A stretch of DNA of 64,000 nucleotides from Pseudarthrobacter sp. PS3-L1 (GCF_030063285.1 NZ_JASISU010000006.1:42940-106939), one strand, 5' to 3'; positions 19,155 through 28,196 are shown, numbered from the stretch's first letter. Notes: generated from the letters alone by a model not told the origin. Numbers and translations: made by a program.

Positions 19155-20042
19155 ATGCCATCTGAATTTCCCCCAGGCCAGGGGAGCAGTGGCAGGCATC
19201 TGCCCGGCCACATCGCAGCGGCACTCGCCGGAGCAGGCGGCCGCACTGATTCAGCAGGCCAGCCCTGGGCTGGTCGAAGTCTTGAGGGTTCCGACGGCGC
19301 CATCCATAATTTTGAGGACGACGACGGCACCCCGGATCCGGGATACTCCACGGCCGTAGCTTCGCTGATCGCCGGAACGGGATCGGAATCGAAAGTGGTG
19401 GAGGCCTTGTCCACGGCTCGCGTGTTTGTCCCTATCGTGGCGCAGTTGGCCGAAGAAGCAGTTGGCCAACACCATCTGAGCGTGGACAAGCAGGCAGATA
19501 TGGCGCTCGTGACCCTGACTGCCGCCGATGGCCGGCGGGCCCTGCCGGTCTTTACATCAACGGCGGCCTTGGCAGCGTGGTCTTCTGAGGCTAGGCCGGT
19601 AGCTGTCTACGCGGCGCGGGCAGCCCTCTCGGCCGTTGCTGAGGGAGCCGAGTTGCTGGTCGTAGATCCAGGAGCCGAACTGACTTTCGTGGTCCGTCGG
19701 CCGGCAGTGTGGGCTCTGGCCCAGCAGCATCCATGGGTGCCTGCCTACGAGGATCCGAACCTGGCCACCATAATGGAAGAGGGACTTTCCCAGGCCAGGG
19801 CCGTCCGTCGGATGGAGTTGCGGCCCGGCAATGGAATCGCCGCGCAGACGAAGTCCGGGATTTCCGTGGGTGGTGGGGGAGCGGGCCCGGAGCTCTCGAT
19901 CGTTCTCTACCTTGAGGAAGGACTGGACGCATCCGCGGTCCAGGCGCTCGTGGCTGGGCTGAACACAGCGTGGTCAGAGAATGTAATGTTTGGTGAGCGT
20001 GTGGACTCGATTGACCTCAAGCTCAGGCGCGCAGCCCCGTAG
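19155..20042 (+). CDS. SseB family protein
   Basis: 295 residues from the ATG at 19155; the frame is open back to 19113, overlapping hisA, so the start is uncertain. The central part has the SseB N-domain pattern (ARVFVPIVAQL ... DMALVTLTAADGRRALPVFTS ... ARAALSAVAEGAELLVVDPG). The family is poorly characterised. Its position directly after hisA is seen in related genomes. It is followed by an MFS gene 56 bases downstream. Confidence 0.7.
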   Translation: MPSEFPPGQGSSGRHLPGHIAAALAGAGGRTDSAGQPWAGRSLEGSDGAIHNFEDDDGTPDPGYSTAVASLIAGTGSESKVVEALSTARVFVPIVAQLAEEAVGQHHLSVDKQADMALVTLTAADGRRALPVFTSTAALAAWSSEARPVAVYAARAALSAVAEGAELLVVDPGAELTFVVRRPAVWALAQQHPWVPAYEDPNLATIMEEGLSQARAVRRMELRPGNGIAAQTKSGISVGGGGAGPELSIVLYLEEGLDASAVQALVAGLNTAWSENVMFGERVDSIDLKLRRAAP

Positions 20043-20098
20043 CTGCCCACCGGATCGGGCGATCTGCCACCGGGGGCGGCGGATATAAAGGACCATCC

Positions 20099-21409
20099 GT
20101 GAATTTTGCCCTCTACCGCGACATCCTGTCCATCAAGCCCATCCGACGGTTGATCACCGTTGGCATGATTGCGCGTATTCCCCATTCGGCGGCAGGGGTC
20201 ATGCTGACGCTGCACATTGTTTTGGCCCTCGGCCAAGGTTATGCCGCGGCAGGCGCCGCGGCTGCAGTGATGACAATCGGAATCGCCGTGGGTGCGCCAT
20301 GGCGTGGACGCCGCGTCGATACGGTGGGGTTGCGGAGGGCGCTGATTCCTTCGGTTGTCTCCGAAGCCGTCATCTGGTCGATCGTTCCGCACGTCTCATA
20401 CCAGGTGTTACTGCCCCTGGTCTTCGTCGGTGGGTTGCTGACGCTTCCCATCTTCAGTGTGGTCCGTCAGTCACTGGGCGTTCTCGCCACAGGTGATCAA
20501 CGCCGGACAGCTTTTACGCTGGACTCCATCAGCACGGAATTGGTTTTCATGGTGGGCCCAGCAGTTGGAGCCGTCGTGGCTACGAGCGGACTGACAGTCG
20601 TGGGGCTCACTGTGGTTGGGGTTTCGACATCGCTGGCAGGAATCTTTCTTATGTGGTTCAACCCACCCACTCGGTCAGTTCGCCCTGCAGGAATGAAAGA
20701 CGTCGGCCTCAGCGAACGTGAGGAGCTCGCGGCCGCTGAGCTCGCAGTTGTTTCTTCTCCGGCGCATCCACAGGAAGCTGCCGCGGAGTTCGGGCCGGTG
20801 GGTCGCAGAGCACGGCTGCGCTCTCGGGTCGTTGGAAACTTCTCCTGGTTTACCTCAGCAGTGGCCGTGGTGTTCACCGTGGCGGCTGGCACGGGAATGG
20901 TCCTCAGTGGAAGTGACGTTGGGATTGTTGCCGCACTGGAGCTAGGGGGGCATCAGGGTGAAATTGGAATTGTTTTCCTCTTCTGGTGCGCTGCTTCAGT
21001 GGTAGGCGGGCTGCTGTACGGTGCCATGCACCGTCCGCTGCCCCCCATTCTCCTCCTCCTGGGAATGGCGGGATTCACCATTCCCATGGGGCTTGCGCAG
21101 GACACGTGGACGCTGGCACTCTTGGCGATACTTCCAGGCCTGCTCTGCGCGCCAGTCCTCTCCGCGGCCTCGGAAAAAGTGGCTGACCTGGTGGCAGAGG
21201 ATCGACGGGGTGAAGCGATGGGCTGGTATGGTTCCGCACTCACTGGCGGGGTGGCTTTCGGAGCGCCCCTGGCTGGCATCTTCATCGACTGGATCGGCCC
21301 TGGCGGGGGGTTCTATTCAGTAGGTGTTGCCGGTGTCCTGCTGTGTCTGGTCGGGTTGGCCCTCCAGGCGAGGCGGCGCCGGAGGGCCACCTTGCCACAC
21401 AGCGGCTAG
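20099..21409 (+). CDS. MFS transporter
   Basis: 436 residues from a GTG with AAGGA upstream. About 12 hydrophobic segments with a charged central loop (around residues 200-245) indicate a major facilitator. The loop between segments 2 and 3 reads GAPWRGRRVDTVGLRRAL, a variant of the MFS motif A. Substrate is unknown; an efflux role is likely but not shown. It follows sseB on the same strand and converges with the DUF1844 gene, with no clear terminator between them. Confidence 0.82.
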   Translation: MNFALYRDILSIKPIRRLITVGMIARIPHSAAGVMLTLHIVLALGQGYAAAGAAAAVMTIGIAVGAPWRGRRVDTVGLRRALIPSVVSEAVIWSIVPHVSYQVLLPLVFVGGLLTLPIFSVVRQSLGVLATGDQRRTAFTLDSISTELVFMVGPAVGAVVATSGLTVVGLTVVGVSTSLAGIFLMWFNPPTRSVRPAGMKDVGLSEREELAAAELAVVSSPAHPQEAAAEFGPVGRRARLRSRVVGNFSWFTSAVAVVFTVAAGTGMVLSGSDVGIVAALELGGHQGEIGIVFLFWCAASVVGGLLYGAMHRPLPPILLLLGMAGFTIPMGLAQDTWTLALLAILPGLLCAPVLSAASEKVADLVAEDRRGEAMGWYGSALTGGVAFGAPLAGIFIDWIGPGGGFYSVGVAGVLLCLVGLALQARRRRRATLPHSG

Positions 21410-21430
21410 CAGTCGGGCCCTGGACGATCC

Positions 21431-21814
21431 CTAGTTGACTGCTCCGGTGAACTTTTCGCCCGGACCCTTGCCCGGAGCATCCTGGATGCTGGACTCCTCG
21501 CGGAAGGCGAGCTGGAGTGAACGGAGCCCGTCGCGCAAAGGACCGGCGTGCTGTGAGCCAATTTCCGGTGCAGCTGCTGTGACGAGGCCTGCCAGTGCAG
21601 TGATCAGTTTGCGGGCCTCGTCGAGGTCCTTCAGCTCAGCTGCATTGACGTCATCGGCCAGGCCCAACTTAACCGCAGCAGCGCTCATCAGGTGAACGGC
21701 TGCGGTTGTGATGACCTCGATGGCCGGAACCTCGGCGATATCGCGGATCTGGGAAGCAACGGTCTGCTCTTCTGCTGGCTGGTACACATGCGAATTGCTG
21801 TCTTGGCTACTCAT
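21431..21814 (-). CDS. DUF1844 family protein
   Basis: 127 residues. The core DIAEVPAIEVITTAAVHLMSAAA...LGL, followed by LDEARKLITALAGLV, is the DUF1844 signature; these helical proteins are commonly encoded next to infC in actinobacteria. Function is unknown. The ATG at 21814 was chosen because upstream codons have no family similarity. It is divergent from infC across ~320 bases. Confidence 0.8.
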   Translation of the reverse strand: MSSQDSNSHVYQPAEEQTVASQIRDIAEVPAIEVITTAAVHLMSAAAVKLGLADDVNAAELKDLDEARKLITALAGLVTAAAPEIGSQHAGPLRDGLRSLQLAFREESSIQDAPGKGPGEKFTGAVN

Positions 21815-22008
21815 ACTGGTAAGCTTGTCACAGACCGACTGAATGTCGTTACTTCGCGCTCTTGCTTCCTCGCCCACAAGTGTGGCTGCTGGACAGGGGC
21901 CAGGGAAACGTTTTTCAGTTAGCAAGCGGAGTTCTCTCCCACCCGCGTCAACCGATTTACCTGGAGTCCAGGAAGCAAGGTTGCCGGGTACGGTCGGGCA
22001 TCGGTTCA

Positions 22009-22036
22009 TTGTGAACTGGTCTACGCGCAGTACTCT
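22009..22036 (+). promoter_or_regulatory. Probable promoter of infC-rpmI-rplT
   Basis: TTGTGA (22009-22014), 16-base spacer, TACTCT (22031-22036), about 100 bases upstream of infC. Nothing else is recognised in 21815-22055. Confidence 0.55.
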
Positions 22037-22055
22037 TGCCGCGTTCCCGATCTTC

Positions 22056-22089
22056 GAGGCCTTCTATTGCTCCGGCAATAGGGGGCCTT
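22056..22089 (+). ncRNA. Leader hairpin of the infC operon (possible attenuator)
   Basis: A long stem: CTATTGC/GCAATAG around a TCCG tetraloop, continued outward by TT/GG wobble pairs, CC/GG, GG/CC and an A-T, about 15 pairs in all, followed by the pyrimidine-rich CTCTTATTT. It lies between the promoter and infC. The infC-rpmI-rplT leader is a known site of L20 feedback in other bacteria; whether this hairpin does that is inference. Confidence 0.55.
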
Positions 22090-22135
22090 CTCTTATTTCC
22101 GGTGGGATACCCACAACGAACACAGGAGCTTTAAC

Positions 22136-23200
22136 ATTAGCGAGCCAAGAATCAATGAGCGTATCCGCGTCCCCGAGGTGCGGCTGGTCGGTCCTGCAGG
22201 TGAACAGGTAGGAATCGTCCGAATCGATGATGCCCTGCGCTTGGCTGCCGAGTCCGATCTTGATCTCGTTGAAGTTGCCCCGCAGGCGAAGCCTCCGGTG
22301 TGCAAGCTGATGGACTTCGGCAAGTACAAGTACGAGGCCGCTGTCAAGGCACGTGAAGCCCGGAAGAACCAGACCAACACGGTCCTGAAGGAAATCCGCT
22401 TCCGACTCAAGATTGACACTCACGACTACGAGACCAAGCGCGGTCATGCCCTTCGCTTCCTCGGAGCAGGAGACAAGGTCAAGGCAATGATCCAGTTCCG
22501 TGGCCGTGAGCAGCAGCGTCCAGAGATGGGCATCCGCCTGCTCCAGCGCTTCGCGGACGACGTTGCTGAAGTAGGCGTTGTTGAGTCAAGTCCCCGCATT
22601 GATGGCCGCAACATGGTCATGGTTGTAGGACCGTTGAAAAACAAGGCCGAAGCAAAGGCAGAGGCTCGTCGCGCCACCCAGCGTGCCGAAGCCAAGGCTG
22701 AGAACGAAACCAAGTCTTCTGGTCGGGTGGACACTAGCGGCTCGGATAATGCGCCGTTTACCCAGTCTCTTGCCGACCTTCTTCCTGAAGGCTACGAGGT
22801 CAACACTGAGCCTGCTCCGGTTGCTCCTCCCGTGAAGGAAACGCCAGCTCCGGCTGCCGAGTCCGTCCCCGCTGAAGAGGGCGCTGCTGCGGCCACGGAA
22901 GAAAAGCCGAAGCCGGAGACTGCGAAAGTCGCTCCCAAGGCAACGGTCGCTCCCAAGGCGGCAGCTCCCAAGGCTGCAGCCGCAAAAACGGGTGCACCCA
23001 AGGCCGCCGCGCCCAAGGCGGCTGCACCGAGGGTTGCTGCCTCGCCGGCTGCCCCAAAAGCTGCTGCACCTAAGTCAGCTGAAGCTCCGGCTGCAGCACC
23101 CAAGCCTGCAGCAACTCCCAAGCCGGTGCCGCGTCCAGCTGCGCCGAAGCCCATGGGTAAGCCTGCGGCGCCCAAGCCGGCGGCGAAGAAGACCACCTAG
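22136..23200 (+). CDS. infC: Translation initiation factor IF-3, ATT start
   Basis: 354 residues. Translation from ATT at 22136 gives [19 protein letters not shown], the conserved IF3 N-terminus, 7 bases after AGGAG. No ATG, GTG or TTG occurs in frame between the upstream stop (22079) and this codon; the first GTG (22178) would remove conserved residues. Both IF3 domains are complete ([27 protein letters not shown]). Residues from about 220 onward form an Ala/Pro/Lys tail with repeated APKAA units. An AUU start allows IF3 to limit its own synthesis in E. coli; the same logic is inferred here. Confidence 0.93.
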   Translation: MSEPRINERIRVPEVRLVGPAGEQVGIVRIDDALRLAAESDLDLVEVAPQAKPPVCKLMDFGKYKYEAAVKAREARKNQTNTVLKEIRFRLKIDTHDYETKRGHALRFLGAGDKVKAMIQFRGREQQRPEMGIRLLQRFADDVAEVGVVESSPRIDGRNMVMVVGPLKNKAEAKAEARRATQRAEAKAENETKSSGRVDTSGSDNAPFTQSLADLLPEGYEVNTEPAPVAPPVKETPAPAAESVPAEEGAAAATEEKPKPETAKVAPKATVAPKAAAPKAAAAKTGAPKAAAPKAAAPRVAASPAAPKAAAPKSAEAPAAAPKPAATPKPVPRPAAPKPMGKPAAPKPAAKKTT

Positions 23201-23206
23201 CTCACA

Positions 23207-23232
23207 GCCGGAGGGGGCCTTCCCCGTCCGGC
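23207..23232 (+). other. Hairpin between infC and rpmI
   Basis: GCCGGA and TCCGGC with an inner GGGG/CCCC stem and one G-G mismatch; no T-run follows, so it is more likely an RNA stability or processing element than a terminator. Confidence 0.5.
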
Positions 23233-23318
23233 ATGAAACCAGCGTGTCTGCCTCCAGGGGCAGTATGCGCGATAGAACTGCAGGCAACGCCTGCGGACAT
23301 GTAAGGAGATCGGTTCCC

Positions 23319-23513
23319 ATGCCGAAGATGAAGACCCACAGTGGTGCCAAGAAGCGGTTTAAGCTGACAGGCAGCGGCAAGCTGCGTCGCCAGCAGGCAA
23401 ACCGTCGTCACTACCTGGAACACAAGTCGAGCCGACTGACCCGCCGTCTCGCTGGCGACAAGATCGTCTTCAAGGGTGACGCCAAGGTCATCCGCAAGAT
23501 GCTCGGCATCTGA
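23319..23513 (+). CDS. rpmI: 50S ribosomal protein L35
   Basis: 64 residues: [27 protein letters not shown] and the C-terminus KVIRKMLG are classic L35. AAGGAG lies 10 bases upstream of the ATG. The larger open frame upstream is a shadow of the infC end. It is the middle gene of infC-rpmI-rplT. Confidence 0.97.
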   Translation: MPKMKTHSGAKKRFKLTGSGKLRRQQANRRHYLEHKSSRLTRRLAGDKIVFKGDAKVIRKMLGI

Positions 23514-23625
23514 TTCCACGTTCCTGATGGGCTGCTGATCGGCAGCCGTCACCTCACCACCCTTCTCAGGCAGGCCGGGAAACAGTCCACGCAGCCTGGG
23601 ATAAGAATTTTGAAGGAGTACGCAC

Positions 23626-24135
23626 GTGGCACGTGTGAAGAGGGCGGTAAACGCCCACAAGAAGCGCCGGGTTATTCTCGAGCGGGCAAAGGGTTACCGC
23701 GGACAGCGGTCACGTCTCTACCGCAAGGCCAAAGAGCAGCTGCTGCACTCGTTTGTGTACAGCTATGGTGACCGCAAGAAGAAGAAGGGTGACTTCCGTC
23801 GTCTTTGGATCCAGCGCATCAACGCTGCATCCCGCGCCAACGGCCTCACCTACAACCGTCTGATCCAGGGCTTGAAGGCCGCTGAGGTTGAGGTTGACCG
23901 CCGCATGCTCGCTGAATTGGCCGTTTCTGATGCCAATGCCTTCGCTGCGCTGGTTAAGATCGCCAAGGATTCGCTGCCGTCGGACACATCTGCGCCCGCA
24001 GTGGCTGCAGCTCCGGTTGCCGCCCCCAAGGCAAAGGCAACAAAGGCCCCCAAGGCTGCTGCTGAAAAAGCTCCCGCTGCTAAGGCTCCCAAGGCCAAGG
24101 CCGCCAAGAAGCCTGCTGCCGACGCCGCTGAGTAG
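23626..24135 (+). CDS. rplT: 50S ribosomal protein L20 with C-terminal extension
   Basis: 169 residues from a GTG behind AAGGAG. Residues 1-118 are standard L20 ([52 protein letters not shown]). Residues ~125-169 are an Ala/Lys/Pro-rich tail like that of IF3 in the same operon. L20 is essential for early 50S assembly and represses its own operon in several bacteria. Confidence 0.96.
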   Translation: MARVKRAVNAHKKRRVILERAKGYRGQRSRLYRKAKEQLLHSFVYSYGDRKKKKGDFRRLWIQRINAASRANGLTYNRLIQGLKAAEVEVDRRMLAELAVSDANAFAALVKIAKDSLPSDTSAPAVAAAPVAAPKAKATKAPKAAAEKAPAAKAPKAKAAKKPAADAAE

Positions 24136-24168
24136 GACTTCCGTTCTGGAACCTGGGCCTTGAGCCAC

Positions 24169-24174
24169 TAAGGT
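24169..24174 (+). promoter_or_regulatory. -10 element of tsnR-like gene (leaderless)
   Basis: TAAGGT, 6 bases before the ATG at 24181, downstream of rplT. No Shine-Dalgarno sequence is present. Confidence 0.4.
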
Positions 24175-24180
24175 TCTTAT

Positions 24181-25077
24181 ATGAACGAAACCGGGCGCCC
24201 GCAAGACTTTCCACTCACCAACCCTCGAGCTGATCGAGTAAGGGATGTGGCAAGTCTTACCGGGCGCCCATCCCGTTTAAGGCAGGGCCGGTTCCTGGCT
24301 GAAGGCCCCCAGGCCGTGCGCGAGGCACTCCGGCTTCATCAGCAACGCCTTGATGCGGGGCTTCCCGGTGTTGTCCACGAGGTCTACGCGAGCGAGGGAT
24401 GCCTTGAAAAACATCCTGAGTTTGAGGATCTGGCCGCCGACACCGACGCCCGTATTGCCACCAATGAAGTTCTTGCAGCCATGTCCGACACTGTGACCCC
24501 GCAGGGAATCGTCGCCGTCTGTGAATTCGTTGATGTATCGCTCGAGTCAGTTCTTGACGCAGGACCAACTCTAATCGCTGTTCTCTGCCAAGTGCGTGAT
24601 CCTGGAAACGCGGGAACAGTCCTTCGTGCGGCTGACGCAGCAGGAGCCGATGCAGTGATCCTCACGGGAGCGAGCGTTGACATCTACAACCCCAAAGCTG
24701 TTCGTTCCACCGCGGGTTCACTGTTTCACCTGCCCGTAGTCCTGAACGCTGATGTAGAAGCTGTCGCCGCCGCATGTCGGTCGCGGGGCATTGGTGTCCT
24801 GGCAGCTGATGGTCAGGGGCAACTTGATCTCGATCAACTGCAGGACCAGAGTGCGCGCCGGAGGCTCTCTGATGCTGACGTGGTTGCCGCATTCTCCCTC
24901 GAGAAGCCCACTGCCTGGCTGTTCGGCAACGAAGCCAAGGGACTCACGGACGACGAGTTGGCTCTGGCGGATCACGGTGTAGCCGTACCCGTGTACGGAG
25001 CTGCTGAAAGCCTGAACCTCGGGACTGCAGCCACTGTCTGCCTCTACGCAAGTGCCCGCGCGCAACGGCGTGTCTGA
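24181..25077 (+). CDS. tsnR: TrmH/SpoU family RNA 2'-O-methyltransferase
   Basis: 298 residues. N-terminal substrate domain (SRLRQGRFLAEGPQAVREAL) and a C-terminal SPOUT knot: motif 1 DPGNAGTVLRAADAAGAD, motif 2 AWLFGNEAKGLTD, motif 3 ESLNLGTAATVCLYA. The position after rplT and before pheS matches tsnR of mycobacteria, a putative 23S rRNA methyltransferase. The symbol is by position and family; the target nucleotide is not shown. TAAGGT ends 6 bases before the ATG, so it seems to have its own leaderless promoter. Confidence 0.85.
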   Translation: MNETGRPQDFPLTNPRADRVRDVASLTGRPSRLRQGRFLAEGPQAVREALRLHQQRLDAGLPGVVHEVYASEGCLEKHPEFEDLAADTDARIATNEVLAAMSDTVTPQGIVAVCEFVDVSLESVLDAGPTLIAVLCQVRDPGNAGTVLRAADAAGADAVILTGASVDIYNPKAVRSTAGSLFHLPVVLNADVEAVAAACRSRGIGVLAADGQGQLDLDQLQDQSARRRLSDADVVAAFSLEKPTAWLFGNEAKGLTDDELALADHGVAVPVYGAAESLNLGTAATVCLYASARAQRRV

Positions 25078-25256
25078 CGCGCATCGGCTGCGCGTCGGCT
25101 GTAGCCCATTGTGAACTGTAGCTCCGCCGGGGATGTGGGCTGGAACGCGCAGGCAGGCCGGGCGTATGCGGGAAGACAAAGCCAACCTCCGCTGGGTTTA
25201 GCAGTGGGGGCTGGCCTTGTGTTGCGCGGGCAGCGCGGTGCGAAACCGCAGATGCT

Positions 25257-25526
25257 TCAGGCGGACGACTTGCTCCGACCGGTAATGGCGCCATAGGCAC
25301 CGGCTACAACGAGGCCGCCGACAATGGCCAAAATCCACGTGCCGATATTGAAAAAGCCCATGTCACCGCTGTTGAACAGTAGGCTGCCAATCCAGCCGCC
25401 GACTATCGCGCCAACGACGCCAAGCACCAGGCTGGTAACCCAGCCTCCACCGACTTTGCCGGGCATGATGTTTTTGACGATGGCCCCTACGATCAGGCCA
25501 AGAATAATCCAAGCAAGAAAACCCAT
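25257..25526 (-). CDS. GlsB/YeaQ/YmgE family stress-response membrane protein
   Basis: 89 residues with a near-perfect AGGAGG before the ATG. Three hydrophobic segments rich in glycine (GFLAWIILGLIVGAIV; VTSLVLGVVGAIVGGWIGSLL; ILAIVGGLVVAGAYGAI) are characteristic of the transglycosylase-associated / GlsB family. These small inner-membrane proteins are linked with envelope and general stress. 25078-25256 upstream on the plus strand holds a GC hairpin (25076-25096) at the end of the tsnR-like gene but no gene. Confidence 0.85.
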   Translation of the reverse strand: MGFLAWIILGLIVGAIVKNIMPGKVGGGWVTSLVLGVVGAIVGGWIGSLLFNSGDMGFFNIGTWILAIVGGLVVAGAYGAITGRSKSSA

Positions 25527-25746
25527 GTCTCCTCCTAGTTATTCGTCGGGATAATCTCCCGATGGTGGCTTCAAACTAGCACGGTGCAAAGAAACTGTCA
25601 GTACCCTTAGTGAATTGTTCTTTCATTGACGGTTGCCGGGCCTGTTTTTGGCAAAATTTTGCGTATCAAGGAAGCTGACCACTGGGTGATGCACCCTTTT
25701 CCTGGTTGTCCTGCACTATTCCCACCACAAGAAGAAGGAGTCATCA

Positions 25747-26682
25747 GTGGCTGCTAATGGCGGTACCAAAGCGATCGTGGCGGCACTGACCGCGAACATC
25801 ACCATCGCTGTTCTCAAGTTTGTGGCTTTTCTGCTGACGGCGTCGTCCTCGATGCTGGCGGAAGCAATTCACTCTTTGGCAGACTCTGGGAACCAGGTCC
25901 TGCTCCTGATCGGGGGCAAAAAGTCCAAGAAAGCGGCCGACGAGGAGCACCCTTTTGGGTTTGGACGGGAGCGCTACATCTACGCGTTCATTGTCTCTAT
26001 AGTTCTTTTCAGCGTCGGTGGGCTGTTCGCTCTGTACGAGGCATGGGAGAAATTCAAGGATCCGCACCCCATTGAGGGTGCGTTCTGGTGGGTACCGCTT
26101 GCTGTTCTCTTTGGTGCAATTATCGCCGAATCGTTCTCGCTGCGGACAGCCATCCGAGAATCCAACCACACTCGAGGCAAGCAGAGCTGGGTCAGTTTTG
26201 TCCGAACAGCCAAGCAACCTGAACTTCCAGTGATTCTGCTCGAAGACTTAGGTGCGCTGGTGGGACTTGCCTTTGCACTGTTCGGGGTCAGTATGACCCT
26301 GGTAACCGAAAATGGTGTCTGGGATGCTCTGGGGACTGCCATGATCGGAATCTTGCTGGTGGCTATTGCCATCATTCTCGCCCTTGAAACAAAGTCGCTC
26401 CTGCTGGGCGAGTCCGCTACCAAGGCCGACGTGCTTGCGATCCGGAAGGCCATCGAGACTGGAGGTCCGCAGATCATCCACCTTAAGACCCTTCATCTTG
26501 GCCCGGAGGAACTTCTTGTGGCCGCCAAGATCAGTGTGGGTGAAGCGGAATCGGGAGCGGAAATTGCTGCTGCAATTGACGACGCCGAGCAGAGGATCAG
26601 GGGTGCGGTACCGATCGCCCGGGTCATCTACCTGGAGCCGGACCTGAAGCGGGCCCCGGCAGTAGCCCCGCCTTTGCCTTAG
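25747..26682 (+). CDS. Cation diffusion facilitator (CDF) family transporter
   Basis: 311 residues from a GTG with AAGAAGGAG upstream. Six hydrophobic segments; metal-site residues in AEAIHSLADSGNQ (segment II) and LLEDLGALVG (segment V), where the usual HxxxD is ExxG-like. The C-terminal cytoplasmic domain (about 215-300) is the CDF dimerisation domain. These proteins export Zn, Mn, Fe or Co using proton exchange. The metal cannot be assigned. Monocistronic; followed by a repeat and terminator. Confidence 0.88.
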   Translation: MAANGGTKAIVAALTANITIAVLKFVAFLLTASSSMLAEAIHSLADSGNQVLLLIGGKKSKKAADEEHPFGFGRERYIYAFIVSIVLFSVGGLFALYEAWEKFKDPHPIEGAFWWVPLAVLFGAIIAESFSLRTAIRESNHTRGKQSWVSFVRTAKQPELPVILLEDLGALVGLAFALFGVSMTLVTENGVWDALGTAMIGILLVAIAIILALETKSLLLGESATKADVLAIRKAIETGGPQIIHLKTLHLGPEELLVAAKISVGEAESGAEIAAAIDDAEQRIRGAVPIARVIYLEPDLKRAPAVAPPLP

Positions 26683-26704
26683 GAACTCGCGCAGGAGTCA
26701 TGAA

Positions 26705-26742
26705 GTCCTGAGCCGTTGGAGTCCTGAGCCGTTGGCGTCCTG
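26705..26742 (+). repeat. 16-base tandem repeat
   Basis: GTCCTGAGCCGTTGG(A/C) occurs twice in tandem (26705-26720, 26721-26736) and a third partial copy GTCCTG follows. The second copy supplies the 5' arm of the adjacent terminator. Confidence 0.85.
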
Positions 26743-26776
26743 CCCCCCCCGTGGGTCAGGACACCAACGGCTTTTT
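26728..26776 (+). terminator. Rho-independent terminator between CDF and MFS genes
   Basis: GCCGTTGG-CGTCCTG pairs with CAGGAC-ACCAACGGC, loop with an eight-C run, then TTTTT. It stops the CDF transcript; the last codons of the convergent MFS gene (ending at 26756) lie inside the stem. Confidence 0.8.
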
Positions 26777-27970
26777 GCGTTCCACCAGTCCGCTGATGAT
26801 CGCAACCCCAAGCCCCAGAAGTGCAAGGACGGCTCCCACAAGCGCCGGTGCGACGTACCCCCATCCCCAGGCTATGACGAGGCCGCCTAGAAAGGCACCC
26901 AGGGCGTTCGCGACGTTGAGGGCCGCATGATTCAGCGACGAGGCAAGGGACGGCGCATCGGGTGAAGCGTCCAGGAGGCGCGTCTGCAGGGCAGGGATCA
27001 GCAAGGACCCGGCAGCGCCCACGACGAAGACCATCAGGAGAGCAGACCAGGCCCAGTTCACGGCCACAGCATAGATGACCAATGCTGCAGCAATCCCTGG
27101 CAGCACCCAATAGATGGTTCCCATGACCGATCTGTCAGCAAGGCGTCCCCCAAAGATGTTGCCTGCGACCATGCCGAGTCCATAGAGGGCCACCACTACC
27201 GGCAGAACGGCGGGTGAGAGTCCTGTTACGGAGGTCATGGTGTAGGAGATATAGGTGTAGGTGGCGAAAAATCCGCCAAAACCCACGATTCCAATTAGGA
27301 TCGCCAGCCAGACCTGCAGACGCTTGAGGGCGCCGAGCTCGCGGCGGATGCTCGCATCCGGGTGTGCAGCCTGGAAGGGCACAAACTTCCAGATCATGAT
27401 CAAAGTGATGATGCCGATGCCGCCCACTATGACGAACAGCAGCCGCCAGCCGAAGTTTTGGCCAACCCACGTTGCAGCCGGTACGCCCACCACGTTGGAG
27501 ACAGACAGGCCAACCATCACCATGGAGATGGCCCAACCGCGCTTGGTAGCCGGAACAAGCGACGCGGCAATGACTGCTGTTACTCCGAAAAAGGCACCGT
27601 GCGGCAGGCCGGCGGCAAAGCGCGAGACCAGCATGCTGGCGTAATCGGGCGCGACATAGGAAGAGAGATTAGCGAGAACGAAAAACGCCATGAGGCCCAG
27701 CGCCAACCACTTGCGGGGCAACTTTGCTCCGACCGCAGCAAGCAGCGGGGCGCCCACCACGACGCCCAGTGCGTAAGCAGAAATCAGGTGTCCTGCCTCG
27801 GGTGTGCTAATACCCAGCCCCACCTCAACTTCCTTGAGAAGTCCCATCATGGTGAATTCGGTGACACCGATGCCGACGCCGCCGGTGGCAAGCGCAATGA
27901 TTGCCCATGCCAGGACGGAAGAGGGTACAGGCAGCGCTGGGGCAGTGACAGTGGGGGTGTGGCTCGACAT
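26756..27970 (-). CDS. MFS transporter, DHA1/AraJ-like
   Basis: 404 residues with 12 hydrophobic segments. AIIALATGGVGIGVTEFTMM at the N-terminus, YALGVVVGAPLLAAVGAKLPRK (motif A variant), SRFAAGLPHGAFFGV and GNIFGGRLADR are typical of the arabinose-efflux-like (AraJ/YdhP) branch of drug:H+ antiporters. Substrate unknown; often predicted sugar or drug efflux. The gene's end lies inside the terminator of the convergent CDF gene. Confidence 0.85.
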   Translation of the reverse strand: MSSHTPTVTAPALPVPSSVLAWAIIALATGGVGIGVTEFTMMGLLKEVEVGLGISTPEAGHLISAYALGVVVGAPLLAAVGAKLPRKWLALGLMAFFVLANLSSYVAPDYASMLVSRFAAGLPHGAFFGVTAVIAASLVPATKRGWAISMVMVGLSVSNVVGVPAATWVGQNFGWRLLFVIVGGIGIITLIMIWKFVPFQAAHPDASIRRELGALKRLQVWLAILIGIVGFGGFFATYTYISYTMTSVTGLSPAVLPVVVALYGLGMVAGNIFGGRLADRSVMGTIYWVLPGIAAALVIYAVAVNWAWSALLMVFVVGAAGSLLIPALQTRLLDASPDAPSLASSLNHAALNVANALGAFLGGLVIAWGWGYVAPALVGAVLALLGLGVAIISGLVERKKPLVS

Positions 27971-28196
27971 GTTCCCGCATTTCGTTCTCTTGCTCCAGCC
28001 ACACTGCAGTATCCGAACCCAAAAAGAGCGGAACAGCGGCGCCGCTGGAAATGGATGGATTGGCCCGGCAATGCGACCTGGAGCACTGCCCGGGGGTGGG
28101 GGAGGACTATGGAGTCAAACGGACAGCAGATCTGCTGTATTCCTTCATGCTCATTCTCACGTCCACTTTACGGGCCCTCGAGGTTTGGTCCACTAC

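Noticed and set aside
22178..22180. GTG as infC start
   Set aside because: Would remove 14 residues conserved in IF3; ATT at 22136 has the ribosome binding site.
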